A stretch of DNA of 64,000 nt from Stomoxys calcitrans (Eukaryota; Arthropoda; Insecta; Diptera; Muscidae): positions 155,622,578 to 155,686,577 of the forward strand of contig NC_081556.1 of assembly GCF_963082655.1 (NCBI RefSeq), read 5' to 3'. The notes beneath the pieces were generated by a model, which was not told the DNA's origin, made no database searches, and was given only the letters and a program-made list of their open reading frames with translations. Position numbers and translations under genes: made by a program. Of the stretch, positions 22,985 through 34,109 are shown one piece after another; within the stretch, counting starts at the first letter, position 1; each line of letters starts with the position of its first letter.

Positions 22985-24716
22985 ATGAAGTGCTATTACG
23001 AGGAGCTCGGAGTGGAATGCGATGCCAATGAAGGAGATATTAAAACAGCCTACAGGAAACTGGCGCTAAAATGGCATCCAGACAAAAATCTACAAAATCT
23101 CGAAGAGGCCAAGGAACGTTTCCAGCTGATTCAACAGGCCTATGAGGTGTTGTCTGATGCACGAGAAAGAGAATGGTATGACAACCATAGGGAGCAAATC
23201 CTAAGGGGCAAAAGATCCAATTACCAAGACAGCTGCTTAGATGTGTTCCAGTACTTTACAGTTTCCTGTTTCAAGGGTTATGCAGATGATGCCCAAGGCT
23301 TCTATTCTGTGTATCGCGATGTATTCGAAAAGATTGCTACCGAAGATCAAGAGTTTATGGATGACGAAAACGAAATAGAGAATATTCCTGCTTTTGGAGA
23401 TTCCACAAGTAGCTATGAAGAGGTTGTGGGTCCCTTTTATGCTTGGTGGTCTGCTTATTGCACCAAGAGAACCTATACTTGGCTATGTCCCTATGATGTT
23501 ATGGAGATCAAGGATCGTCGAATCGTAAGAGAGATTGAAAAGGAAATGAAAAAAATAGTGCAGAATGCTCGCAAAGAGAGAAATGAAGAGGTATGTAGCC
23601 GCCGTCCATTCAATAAAATTGGCATTAATTAACTTTTTCTAGGTGCGAAATTTGGTATCATTTGTGCGAAAACGTGACAAACGTGTACAAGCCCACAAAA
23701 AACAGTTAGAAGAACGAGCTGCTTTTAACCGACAAAAACAAGAACACAACCGTCGGGAACAGATACGAAGGAGGCAACAGGAACTACAGGAAATGCGCGC
23801 AAATATGGAGACAAAGTCCAACGATGCATATGAAGAGCAGTTGAAACTTTTAGAACAAGAATATAGCAGCGATGAATATGAATATGAGGATGATGATGAA
23901 GATGAAGAATACGAGAATATCGATGTCGGTGCTGAAGACCCACAGGATACTCTGTTCTGTGTTGCGTGCAATAGAGAATTTAAGAACGAAAAGTCTTTTG
24001 CCAATCATGAAACCAGCAAAAAACATCGTGAAAATGTCGAAACATTAAAGCTGCAAATGCAAACGGAAGAGAATTTATACCAACCGGAAGAGGGGATGGT
24101 CGAAGTTTCAAATGATGAAGAAGCAGAGCCACAAGTGGAAGAACAAGTCACGGAAGACATGGAAAAAGTTCATAAAAATAAAAACAAATCTCGCAAATCT
24201 AAAAATAAGAAAGACAACAAAAAGTCCATAGTGACTCTATTAGAAGACTCCGATGAAGAAAATACGGAACTGACAACAGATGAAATAAGTATACAAACAT
24301 CCAAATTGGGAATATCCAACGGCGGTGCTGGCGATACAAAAAAAGAAAGCGACTGTGATGATGATATGGACTGGAACAAAACAAACAAAAAGGCGTCCAA
24401 GAAATCCAAGAATAAAAACAAAAATACAAGCTCTAAAAAAAATGCAACCGAAACATTTACCTCTGAGCAGGAGCAGATAGCAAATAGCCAGACTACCAAA
24501 TCCAGCCCAAAAGTCATTAATGCGAAAAAGACAGAGGATAACGAATCCGATAAACCAATCACCCATATTTGTGTGACTTGTAAGTCTAGTTTTGATTCAA
24601 AAAATAAGCTATTCTCTCATCTTAAACTTACAAATCATGGAGTTTACATACCCAAAGCCAAGACCAAGGATGATGATTTAGAGCGTAATAAAAAAGGCAA
24701 AGGGAAAAGAAAGTAA
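22985..24716 (+). CDS. DNAJC21: DNAJC21/Jjj1-type J-domain and zinc-finger co-chaperone
   Basis: Two exons, 22985-23590 and 23643-24716, joined across a 52 nt intron (GAG|GTATGT ... TTTTTCTAG|GTG) at phase 0, give 559 residues. The start is the ATG before KCYYEELGV, where the J domain begins; an upstream in-frame ATG at 22940 would add 15 unlike residues. Domains in order: J domain 1-70 with the HPD motif at 31-33; a Trp/Tyr-rich segment with [14 protein letters not shown]; a charged coiled coil at about 190-275; an acidic run near 280-295; a C2H2 finger (C308, C311, H324, H330); a Lys-rich low-complexity region; and a second C2H2 finger (C512, C515, H528, H534). Human DNAJC21 is 531 residues with the same layout. 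The family works with Hsp70 to recycle pre-60S export factors in the cytoplasm. The order of domains makes the call firm. Confidence 0.96.
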
Positions 24717-24718
24717 AT

Positions 24719-24721
<3 letters not shown>

Positions 24722-24750
<29 letters not shown>
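24722..24750. repeat. (GA)n microsatellite in the DNAJC21 3' UTR
   Basis: About 14 AG units begin five bases after the stop codon at 24714-24716. It is likely to be length-polymorphic. Confidence 0.95.
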
Positions 24751-24753
<3 letters not shown>

Positions 24754-24954
24754 CTAAATTATAAAACAAAACGTAAGATATAGGAATAGTTGATTAGACA
24801 AAACATTTATTTATGCAACTTAGACCCAATCGGTGTATATCTCTACGATTAATAGATAAAGTCCAACATTTGTTTGATAGCTGTCCGAATAACTTTGGTA
24901 TTTTTGGAAAATATTTCAAATTTTTTGAACATTTTTAATTTAGTAGTTTCTGTA

Positions 24955-24960
24955 AATAAA
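24955..24960 (+). terminator. Candidate polyadenylation signal of the DNAJC21 gene
   Basis: AATAAA lies 239 nt after the stop codon, followed by AT-rich sequence. It is the clearest hexamer in a plausible 3' UTR, but AT-rich sequence makes chance matches common. Confidence 0.4.
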
Positions 24961-24964
24961 TAAT

Positions 24965-25555
24965 GTGAGAAAAACTGAAAGCAAAAAAGTGTATAAGTAT
25001 TCCAAAACCTTAGATCACAAAGTTTTTTTGTCCAATAGTATTTTTAACATGTGACAGCATAAGACATTTCACACTCTATTTCAAAAATGATGTCGGCAAT
25101 ATTGTCAGTCTTGGTTGTATATTAGGCCTAACTGTTTAACTCTAATAACGGAACAGTTGGCGAACAAACCTAACACTTGAACAGATAATTCCAGATTATA
25201 AATGAGATGCCGGCTTCATTAAGATTCATGCAATACATTTCCTACATTTGATATGGCGCGTTACATGACAAAAGAACGAGATATCAAATCGACAGGATTT
25301 ATTTAAGTATTCAATCATTTAAAGGGAAGTTCGAAACACCACGAATCGCATCATTTTCTTTAGCCAAAAAAGAGGAAATAAAAAATGTTGAAATCCCTTT
25401 AGATGCTCCGAGAGTCGTGCCAGATACAGCACTAAAACTTGACTACAGTTAGCTGCAAGCACAAAAGGCAGCACCACTTAAGTAAAAAAACAAATTAACG
25501 TCACTACGGTAGTAAAGTCACACTGAATATGTTGCAAGGTGCTGTGCGAACATAG
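24965..25555. other. Intergenic sequence downstream of DNAJC21
   Basis: AT-rich. No repeat family or gene is recognised. Confidence 0.4.
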
Positions 25556-25559
25556 ACAG

Positions 25560-26370
25560 CAGTGGGTCACAAGCGTCTTCGTCGTCGCCTGCATCCTCAT
25601 CGTCGGACTATGTGACTATGCGACCTCTCCTGTGTGGCAATATACGCAATAGCAGCTTCCCAGCTCCAATATTGCCAGGTCACTGCCGGGAAGTGTACCA
25701 TTTTTCCATATGAATTGCAACAGTCTCCGAGACAAGATCGACGAGATAGTGGATTTTTTATTTATTTTATTTATTTCATTTCATGCGATGCGAAGCCATC
25801 AGGCCTATATATAATCACACTATGCATAAGACGTACTTTTTCTAACATAAGTTAAAAAACTACTCAATTAAAAATAAAAAACTCAAAAACTTAGAAAATG
25901 GAAAAAAATATTTAACCTATTTAACACTTTCTGAATCTAGATAAAACTAAATAACAAATAAAAAACAAATTACTAAAAATTATAAGCAGCAACTGATTAA
26001 AAAAAATCCTACTCAAAAAAGATCAACGTAATAAATTAAAAAAAATGATTAAAGCATAATAAAAATATTTTATGAGTGAGAAGAACATATTGGTTGCAGC
26101 GATCCACGAGACAAAGCTGGCCAACATCTGCAGCTTACATCTCGCACGCGCCTGGCGCTGGTGACCCCTACATGGCGTGCATGGGAATGGCAGTCAGGTC
26201 CGGTACTGCCGGGATAGAGCTATACCACGTGTACATACCACCGGTTGGTGGCTGTGTCCCAGTTAATGTCCAGGCTTACAAGCCCGACGTAAGTGAGTTA
26301 CTATCTGGCCATAATCGTCCGATTCTAGGGGACTTCAATGCGCATCACATTTCATAGCGGGACAAAGCTT
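25560..26370 (+). pseudogene. LINE endonuclease region, split by another retroposon
   Basis: MNCNSLRDKIDEIVDF (from 25710) and MSEKNILVAAIHETKL (from 26072) read as one N-terminal ORF2 segment once the material between them is skipped. Downstream, YHVYIPPVGG and ILGDFNAHH are the central motifs of the APE-type endonuclease. Frame breaks follow, and nothing downstream to 26790 is recognisable. It is a dead copy. Confidence 0.8.
25756..26071 (-). mobile_element. (TAAA)n-tailed retroposon inserted in the LINE endonuclease
   Basis: This stretch of about 316 bp interrupts the LINE frame. On the minus strand it ends GCATGAAATGAAATAAATAA, an A-rich tetranucleotide tail abutting the LINE, as expected for a reverse-oriented retroposon. 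The exact target-site duplication is hidden in T-rich sequence (an ATTTT-type repeat is possible). Confidence 0.55.
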
Positions 26371-26794
26371 TGGCAGAGGGGCCTTCCCACTTCCAAAATG
26401 CCCATGAGAATGTCGGGCCCAAAAATGTCTTTGGAGTACATCCAACGTCCAAACTTAGATGACTCTAAAACCGCCTAGCGAATTCATAGACCAAAAAAGA
26501 TCATATGGAATACAGAAAAAGGCATTTATATTGTTATACTGTTAGTCAAGCGATATACATACACTATCTGCGATATACATACACTATCACTAAAAGATCT
26601 TTAATTGTCGAAGATAAATATTCAAAGGATAGTTTTGTTCCATATAAAGTAAAAGATGGCACAGCGGAGCGGGCCCTGTGCAGCTAGTACCCTATAAGCT
26701 TGACATTTGATGTCAAATGTTGAGAGTACAAAAAATTCTCTATTATTTCTATCCTCTTTGAATAATGAAAAGAAAGGTGTTACCTTACGGCCTT

Positions 26795-27145
26795 CATGAA
26801 GCTAATGTTTGTAAGAGGTCATAACAAAACACTGTTTGCAAACCTGCAGCTAAATCGTGTAAAAATTGCTCCCTCATGGAGTTCAAAAGGTCAAATCGAG
26901 AGATCCCTTTATATGGGAGCCTCCTGCAACTCACCCTTCCAAATATCAGCGAAATCGGGTAATAAATCCGGCAATTATGGGCTTAAAACTCAAATTCGGC
27001 AGGTCCGTCTATACGGCAGCTATATCGAAATATAGTCCGGTTTGAACCATATTCGGTTCGAACATCGGTATGCATAGTACAAGTGATTGTTTCAAATTTC
27101 ATCGAAATCGGGTAGTAAGTACGTATTTTAAGTATTTTTGGCCAC
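26795..27145 (+). repeat. Family R fragment
   Basis: Contains GTCATAACAAAACACTGTTT, TTTATATGGGAGC and TCGAAATCGGGTAGTAAGTA, diverged units of family R without clear ends. Confidence 0.6.
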
Positions 27146-27155
27146 TATTTCCATA

Positions 27156-27472
27156 CTAGTCTGGCCGCGGTGCAACGTTCGTTGTCCAGCCCTTAACTCC
27201 GACTTCGAACAGTTTCCGCATCACCAAGTCAACTGATGATAGTCCTGTGGCCCGTACGACCAAATCGTTTGCCCTTTCTTTCTCCCCTACTCCGCGATGA
27301 CCCGGCACCCAAACGATGCAAATCGTGCCATCCTCAGAGAAGGCATTAATCTCCTTCTTACATTCTAAGACTGTTTGTGGCCGGATTGTTATAGCCCATG
27401 TTGTTATAGCCCAAAAGGGCAGTTTACTGTCCGAGGACCCAGGAATATAATACAAAATGGGACAAGACAAGA
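27156..27472 (-). pseudogene. RNase H domain fragment of a non-LTR retrotransposon
   Basis: The minus strand reads ICIVWVPGHRGVGEKERAND followed by LVVRATGLSS. This VPGHRGVxxNExAD motif is the C-terminal part of the RNase H domain of LINEs. The frame stays open for about 100 codons but no other LINE domain adjoins it. Confidence 0.85.
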
Positions 27473-27474
27473 AT

Positions 27475-27780
27475 AATTCTCAATATCTGTTTCTTCTTTA
27501 TTTTCTTTTAGAAATATTTTGGTTTTCTATTACAAAATATAGATAATAATAGTTTTCTTTTAATATCGTAAATTGTAATCCTTAATTATTAATATCAAGT
27601 GTGTAGCAATTTTAGAAAGTGGAAATAACAGCAAAAGCTATAAAATAATCTGCGGTCAAAAATAAAAAAAAATACATTGAAATAAAATATACATTACAAT
27701 GAGTAACCTTAAGATCGCATTTCAGGAGAGGGTAAAAAATGAAGGAGACTGCATTCAACTTATGTTGAAACAAGTAAAAA
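27475..27780. other. AT-rich sequence, nothing recognised
   Basis: TTTATTTTCTTTT-type low complexity, without a gene or identifiable repeat. Confidence 0.4.
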
Positions 27781-27781
27781 G

Positions 27782-27892
27782 TCAATCCCATGGCAGCCGG
27801 TTGTACGTACCGGATTGACCCGATGGAATCCTCCATCGGCAAGGGCTGCCGTCTCGGTGTAAAACACACTGCTACAACAACAACAAGTAAAA
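27782..27892 (+). mobile_element. Family D repeat ending in (CAA)n
   Basis: CCATGGCAGCCGGTTGTACG, CGATGGAATCCTCCATCGGC (a short hairpin), then CTGCTACAACAACAACAAG. Two reversed copies lie at 50640-50812. The CAA tail suggests a retroposon 3' end. Confidence 0.6.
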
Positions 27893-29095
27893 AGTTCAAT
27901 GCTTGACCGGAAATAATCTTGGGAACCCACCACCATGGATTCTACTAAAAGTTTACACAAATGGACTAGTTAAAGGGCAAATGTACAAAATGTCTGCCAA
28001 ATCTGCTAAAAATAGAATCTTCTTGGAGCCGTAAAAGTCTGGAGATCGGTTTATATGGACGGTTCACATATAGCCGATGTGGGCCGTACTCGCCGCGGAT
28101 GTTGGAAGACACAACAGAACATTGCGTACGAAATTTCAGCCCAATTGGTTAAAAATCGCGGCTTCTAGGGGTTCAAGATGTTAAATCAGGAGCTCGGTTT
28201 ATATGGGAGGTATACCAGGCCAAACTGCGATTTACGCTATACTAGGCACAATTGTTGGAAGTCGTGACTAAACATGGTGTGTGCAAAATTTCAGCCCAAT
28301 CGGATAAAATTGCGGCTTTTGGGGGCTCAACATGTCAATTCGATATGACCCATTTGCAACATCCCAACGACCTACATCAATAAGAAGTATCTTTGCAGAA
28401 TGTCGAGCGTCTAGATTTACGCGTTAGACTGCTATCGGGATCTTCACAGACGACCGAACGCGCATAGTTGGCTAGATCAAGTTAGAATGTCAAGACGATC
28501 AAAAATATACTCATATATACTGTACAAGTCCCTAGGCGGTCACAAAATCTCTCATTGCTTCAAATTTCAAGAAAAAGGGCGTAAGTTCTGATATTGACCG
28601 TAACTGCTGCTGCGAGTGTTAATTAATATCTTCCAAACTTCGTAATCTCTGGATAGAAAATGCGGTTTTTGTGCATTCTATGCCTTTGTAAAATCGGGAA
28701 ACAAGGCTATGTGGCAGCTGCATACAAATATGGTCAAATCCGGTATATACTCAAAAGTTGAGGGGTACATGCATCTCGCTGTAACGGCGGAAATAGGAAG
28801 TAAAAGCGCATTTCTGGGCTCAAACATTTAAATCGGTAAGGTTGTTCATTGAAATCGGGACAAAACCACGACTTTATGAACTCAAGATTTCTTATTGGAA
28901 GATGGGTATAAAGGGTGCTATATTAAGATATAGGCCATCTTTGAACTTCAGGCTGTAGAGTGATTTCAACCAACAGAGAGACGGACATGTCTAGATCCTA
29001 TATGAATAACGACGATTCATATCAAATGTATAATTTTATGTGTTCGAAATGGTCATATGGCGAACTCTTCTGTGGTGGGTATAAAAACATATACC
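27893..29095 (+). repeat. Family R repeat, diverged copy
   Basis: Units with GGAGATCGGTTTATATGG, GCAAAATTTCAGCCCAATCG and CTTTATGAACTCAAGATTTC. The right end has a GACGGACATGTCTAGATCCT block and GTGGTGGGTATAAAAAC. Confidence 0.7.
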
Positions 29096-29099
29096 CCAT

Positions 29100-29456
29100 T
29101 TTTGGCTTGTAGAACATTTGGTCGGGTTGGGTAGGAAATAATTTTCTTGAGTGGCAACACTGGTTGTGATACCATAGCGAAAGATAAAAGATTAAGTGGG
29201 AGAGTAAGTAAGAGAGAAAGGTTCGAGTACCTGGACCAGACCTAGTGACGAGATAGAAAGGTGAGAGGTATAAGAAGGAAGTACGGTGTAAAAGCCAATC
29301 CGACACGCCCACATTAATGTGTCTATCCGGAGGAGCACTGGAGCATTGTTCAATTAAGAGCCTTCTCGGTGTAGCAAAACAGTAGTCCTGGGCATCTACG
29401 CCCCCATGAACGCGTTATGCTATGTTTCAGCTTATTATCTTAAGTAGTAAAGACCA
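29100..29456. other. Unclassified sequence
   Basis: No gene is recognised. It leads into the tandem duplication at 29457. Confidence 0.35.
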
Positions 29457-29760
29457 TAGCGTGCTAAAAACACAAACAGCTCAGTGCAATTTAGCGATAT
29501 TGTACTTGACTGTAAAGGCACCGAAAATTTGGTATTGCCATTATTGCAGCCTTAAAGGCTCTATTGGAAACAGTGGCAGAATTACAACAAAACCTATATA
29601 AAAACCTTTAGCGTGCTAAAAACACAAACAGCTCAGTGCAATTTAGCGATATTGTACTTGACTATAAAGGCACCTAAAATTTGGTATTGCCATTATTGCA
29701 GCCTTAAAGACTCTATTAGAAACAGTGGCAGAATTACAACAAAACCTATATAAAAACCTT
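29457..29760 (+). repeat. 152 bp tandem direct duplication
   Basis: Copy 1 is 29457-29608 and copy 2 is 29609-29760. Both run from TAGCGTGCTAAAAACACAAA to CCTATATAAAAACCTT. I count four substitutions (for example GACTGTAAAGG versus GACTATAAAGG), about 97% identity. There is no spacer. Confidence 0.9.
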
Positions 29761-29814
29761 TATAAATATTTGCTGAAATTTGGTATAAAATCACGGAAAT
29801 CACTCCTAAACTCT

Positions 29815-30178
29815 CCAACCCACACACCAAATACGGTACGGGATAGTTGTGAACACCACACAGGCCGGAACATTGAGGTCCTATCTGTGCGGTGACCATT
29901 GCTGTCACGAGAAGCTTAGCTGCGAGCTACCAGACGCATCCACAGGTTGCGGATAGTGGAATGCTCTATACGGAGTAGATGCAACGGCAGTCGCAGAGAA
30001 TCAGCGGTATCGAGCTGAAGGTCTTGCACAAATACTGAGTGCCTATGATGCTCGATATGACAAGGCGGGTTATTGACGCCTTTAAATAACCAATGGCCAC
30101 ACTGTTTGCGCCGCGACCGGTCCTTTAGACCGCGACTGGTCGCTCCCTCAGGAGCCTACAACAACAACGGATAGATAC
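29815..30178 (+). mobile_element. Family C repeat with (CAA)n tail
   Basis: GTGAACACCACACAGGCCGG, GAGAAGCTTAGCTGCGAGCT, CAAATACTGAGTGCCTATGA, then CAGGAGCCTACAACAACAAC. Other copies: 35645-35872 (+, deleted inside), 48325-48415 (+, 3' end) and 55782-56185 (-). It is probably the 3' part of a retroposon. Confidence 0.65.
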
Positions 30179-30182
30179 GAAC

Positions 30183-31060
30183 ATGTATCTAGATCTGAAG
30201 ATATCTGCCACCAAATCTTTAGCCACATTGATCACTACAAATACTGAGCTGAAAGTAATGGTCAGTGGAGACATGATTCCGACCATCAAAGATACCTTTT
30301 TGACCACGTACAAAGTAATTGGCCTGTCTGTGGTAAGTTATGCAGCGCCAGTGTGGTCTCCTCAGCTCTGTGACATGCTGTGGAATAATATTCAGAATTG
30401 TCGGAATGCCGCCATTCGAACTGCGAGGGGTTGTCTCCCCAGTTCTCATGTGGACCACCTCCATCAGGAGATAAAGATCCTACCAGTGCGAAGACATAAC
30501 TACACTCTGTGTAAGCAATAACTTTTGGGCTGTTATCGCACAGACCATCCAAATCATCATCTTGTGTATAGGCATCCAACGCCAAGAAGCCTAAAGGTAG
30601 ATCTACATGATCTAGAACGTGAAGTTCAGCGCTAGAAGAGAGAACCTCTAGATCAAGCGGGTTTAGACAACGTTCAAGCAGACACGGTAGCAGATGCGGT
30701 AAATAGCTTCCGGTTGAATGTAGTCCTTGGAGAACGACCGCCTCCCGTTGCACCTGAAGAAATTTACCTCCCCCGGCAAACCAGAGTAGTTCTGGCTCAA
30801 TTACGTTCCGGCAGAAGTAGCCGCCTCAACTCCTACAGAGCAAGGATTGATGCCGATGTGCAAGGTGTATGTCCCGATTGTGACCAGGGACCACACAACA
30901 CAAGTCATCTGTTTAACTGCCCAGACAAACCCACTCGACTCAGACCTAGATCCCTCTGGACGCAGAGTTCCGGGATCTGGACACTCAAAAGAATCAAGCA
31001 GACGAAAGATAGAACACAACAACGGATAGATATAGCCGCCATGTGAAACGATTCGCGCAG
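30183..31060 (+). pseudogene. Jockey-like LINE, C-terminal RT region
   Basis: Reads MVSGDMIPTIKDTFLTTYKV, VVSYAAPVWSPQLCD, ARGCLPSSHVDHLHQEIKIL, then after frame breaks PRQTRVVLAQLRSGRSSRLN and CPDCDQGPHNTSHLFNCP, the Cys/His knuckle at the end of such ORF2 proteins. Several stops and shifts make it non-functional. The copy at 20020-20765 is the same element. Confidence 0.85.
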
Positions 31061-31520
31061 TTGACTTTTTGAACAACTAGAAGCCATAATTGTTGCCAAA
31101 TTTGGACGAAATTTAATACGGGAAATACACTTGGATAAGAGAAGTACATAGAATATAGAAATTTCGTCTAAGACAATACCGGTGTCTTTCTTTAAATTAT
31201 CTATATGTAAACCTAGTTAATACCCATGTGGTTACATTTCGGTCAACGCGTTCGAATTTAGCTTAACTTTGTTGTGGCCTAACCGGCCCCAGCTTAAAAA
31301 TGAACCTACTGTCTATCTACATTCTAGGTGAACTCTGGAAATATTTAAAGTAAGTACCTAGGAATATTGGCGCTCCACATTTAGCCAACTCTAACATAAA
31401 ATTTAAGTACATTAATCAAAATTTTTACAAACAATAGCTTAAAGCATCCTATTCTAATATACAATCTTACAAAATAAATATTTATAACCAATAAAATAAA
31501 ATTAAAAAAAAAAAAAAAAA
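31060..31520 (+). other. Probable retroposed 3' UTR ending in poly(A)
   Basis: Follows the LINE coding remnant and ends AACCAATAAAATAAAATTAA with a run of about 18 A at 31503-31520. This is either the 3' UTR of the LINE or a separate insertion. It directly abuts the 3' region of the LHFPL2-like gene, which is transcribed towards it. Confidence 0.45.
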
Positions 31521-31611
31521 ACACTTTGTGCGCTTAAGTGATGTACATAGCTGTTTGGAAGATTGTAATGGCAAGGCCGAAGCAGCCTTACCTCCTCGCC
31601 TTACTGCCATC

Positions 31612-32472
31612 CTATGGAATACAAACAAGACGATCGCCCTCCTCGACACGTCTTTTAACACGTGAACGCATATTCGAGGATTCCGCCTTGAGACTGATGC
31701 CGGCACACACAAAACACAGCACAACGCCAGCTATGGCACTATAAAAGGAAATTCCTACAAAAAAATAAACACGAAAAAAGTAAACTTCCACATTCATATA
31801 CCGATTTTGGCAACATTTGTTACACACCTAAAGAACAGCCAGCCGCGTAGAAGGGTTCGGCATCGGCACCACACAAAAGTTGTACTCGAGTAGCTGACCA
31901 TCCCAAGGGATGCAGAAATAAACTCAGCATAACACTAATGCCTAAAATATAAAGGGATCACAATTATGCTTCTTTAAAAGACCATTTGTCTACTTACCTG
32001 CAGTCACCTGGGCACAGGCGGTCATATTGTGTATGGATTTGCCAAACATCGACTGTCTACAACATGAGATCAATGTACATAACACTGTTAGGGTTAATAT
32101 GACAAATCCCAGGGATATGAAAAACATTGCTGCCTTCCATGTCGAAGGATATATCTCACTGTCCGTTGCGAAACCATCTAAATCAAATGCTCCGCAATGG
32201 TATTGGGAATGCCTTATATTCTGTATGGCTTTGCATCGTGTGTATATGCCAACCGAGGGATATCTAAGGGTTGTTGTGGTTGTAGTCACAGCTATTGTTT
32301 CATTATGTTGTGCCCCTGTTAATGGTAAATGCGGCGTTGTCACCGTAAATGCCTGAGCCGATGGTCCAATAAGCCATTTTGGTGTTACTATGGCCGATAT
32401 GACACACATATCAGCTATGAGACTTAACAGAAACCATATCAGGCTGCCTCCCGTTATGATCATGTAACACAT
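31612..32472 (-). CDS. LHFPL2: LHFPL2-type tetraspan membrane protein
   Basis: Three minus-strand exons, 32472-31998, 31941-31828 and 31754-31612, are joined at phase 1 junctions with GTAAGT and GTGTGT donors and TTTTAG and TTTGTAG acceptors. They encode 243 residues; human LHFPL2 has 228. The start MCYMIITGGS and the end VEEGDRLVCIP resemble the N- and C-termini of LHFPL2. Membrane segments are at about 10-30 (before WLIG at 33-36), 114-137, 150-172 and 198-217. The first loop has YPSVGIYTRC, a Thr run (64-69) and an NET glycosylation site at 57-59; the second loop has CGADAEPFYAAGCSLG. The family belongs to the claudin-like four-helix proteins and acts at the plasma membrane; the function of this branch is poorly known. 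A Family R copy begins about 115 bp upstream of the ATG. Confidence 0.93.
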
Positions 32473-32589
32473 AGCGAAGTTTGCATAGAGTGGTACGCCT
32501 TAATTAAGGATGTAAAATCATTTCAGGGCATGGGTTCTAAGACATTACGGCACTGTAAGAAAGATAAAAAGGCTATAGATTTAATAAAA

Positions 32590-33505
32590 ACATGTAAGAG
32601 CGTGCTAAGTTCGGCCGGGCAGAATCTTATATACCCTCCACCATGGTCGCATCTGACGAGTTCTTTGCGCAATATCTGTTTTTAGGCAAACAAAGTATAA
32701 TGAATAAGGACGGAGGAGCAGCTACATCAAGTCATAGTCCGATTCGGGGCTCAAGAAGCGAAATCGGGAGATCGGTTTATATGGGAGCTGTATCAAGCTA
32801 TAGATCGATTCTGACTATATTGCACACGTATGTTGAAGGCCAAAATTTTTGCCAAATCGGATGAGAATTGCGCTCTTGAGAGGCTCAAGACATCAAGACC
32901 CAAGATCGGTTTATATGGCAGCTATATCAGGTTATGAACCGATTAGGACCATACTTCGCACAGTTGTTGGAAGTGATATTGAAACACTATATGCAAAATT
33001 TCAGTCAAATCGCACTAGAATTGGGCCCTCTAGAGGCTGAAAAAGTCAAGACCCAAGATCGGTTTGTATGGCAGCTATATCAGGTTATGGACCGATTAGA
33101 ACCATACTTTGCACAGTTGTTGAAAGTGATATTGAAACACTATATCCAAAATTTCAGTCAAATCGCACGAGAATTGCGCCCTCTAGAGGCTCAAGAAGTC
33201 AAGACCCAAGATCGGTTTATATGGCAGCTATATCAGGTAATGGACCGATTTGGCCCATTTGCAATCCCAACCAACCTACACTAATAAGAAGTATTTGTGC
33301 AAAATTTCAAGCGGCTAGCTCTACTCCTTCAGAAGTTACCGTGCTTTCGACAGACAGACGGACGGACATGGCTAGTTCGACTTAAAATGGCACGACGATC
33401 AAGAATATATATACTTTATGGGGTCTTAGACGCATATTTCGAGGAGTTACAAACAGATTGATGAAATTAGTATACCCTCATCATATGGTGGAGGGTATAA
33501 AAAAT
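32590..33505 (+). repeat. Family R repeat, well preserved copy
   Basis: Left end GAGCGTGCTAAGTTCGGCCG then TATACCCTCCACCATGG (32633-32645). Right end ATATGGTGGAGGGTATAAAA (33484-33502), so the two ends are partly inverted repeats. Three internal units share GATCGGTTTATATGGCAGCT, GGTTATGGACCGATTAGAAC and AAATTTCAGTCAAATCGCAC; two of them are almost identical. Confidence 0.85.
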
Positions 33506-33509
33506 GACA

Positions 33510-34105
33510 TAAAAAAGATGCAAGGTGAAACTTGAATTTCAGAATCAATTTTCATAGAAAATTTTTCATTTTTCAGCCCTACTGAAACACGCGAATAAAA
33601 TTCGATAAAAAGTTTCTTCGAAATTGAGTTTTTTAGAAATATTTAACTTTGTTAAAATTGACTAAAACTTGATTGTTAAAGATAACAACTAAACCAGGCC
33701 TGCTCACTTGCGCCTTTTTAAAATCTCTTATACCTTTTTTAGCCCTATATTCCTATGGTCGGTAGATAAGTCCTGTTTGGAGTTGGACGGCCCCTAAGAC
33801 ATTTCGCCCCAAATGTGGTTATCATTTTGTGTTCTTTCCACAAACACCCTTCATAGAGGAGTTTTTGGAGGGGTGGGAAGTCCCCCCAAATACTTGGTCT
33901 CAAATCAGATTCGTTCCTTGGATATCAGATTCGTTCCTTTCTCAAAATCAATATATCCCTTTGGCGGATTTTGCGGTTGGAGCGCCCCCCATACACTTGA
34001 TCACAAATTCTGGATATCATATTTTTGTTTTTAGGGAACTATGGGAGCGTAAACAAAATTTCCCTTGAATCGTCTCTCCCATCTCCGAGATCTGGCGTTC
34101 TTGAA
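33510..34105. repeat. Unclassified sequence with a duplicated segment of about 90 bp
   Basis: Two diverged direct units, GGGTGGGAAGTCCCCCCAAA and GGTTGGAGCGCCCCCCATAC, are each followed by TTGGTCTCAAAT or TTGATCACAAAT-type sequence and GATATCA. No gene is recognised. Confidence 0.4.
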
Positions 34106-34109
34106 AACT

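Noticed and set aside
24170..24566. Minus-strand hydrophobic ORFs of 76-130 codons
   Set aside because: They are antisense to the Lys/Glu-rich second exon of the DNAJC21 gene; such codons read as Phe/Leu on the other strand.
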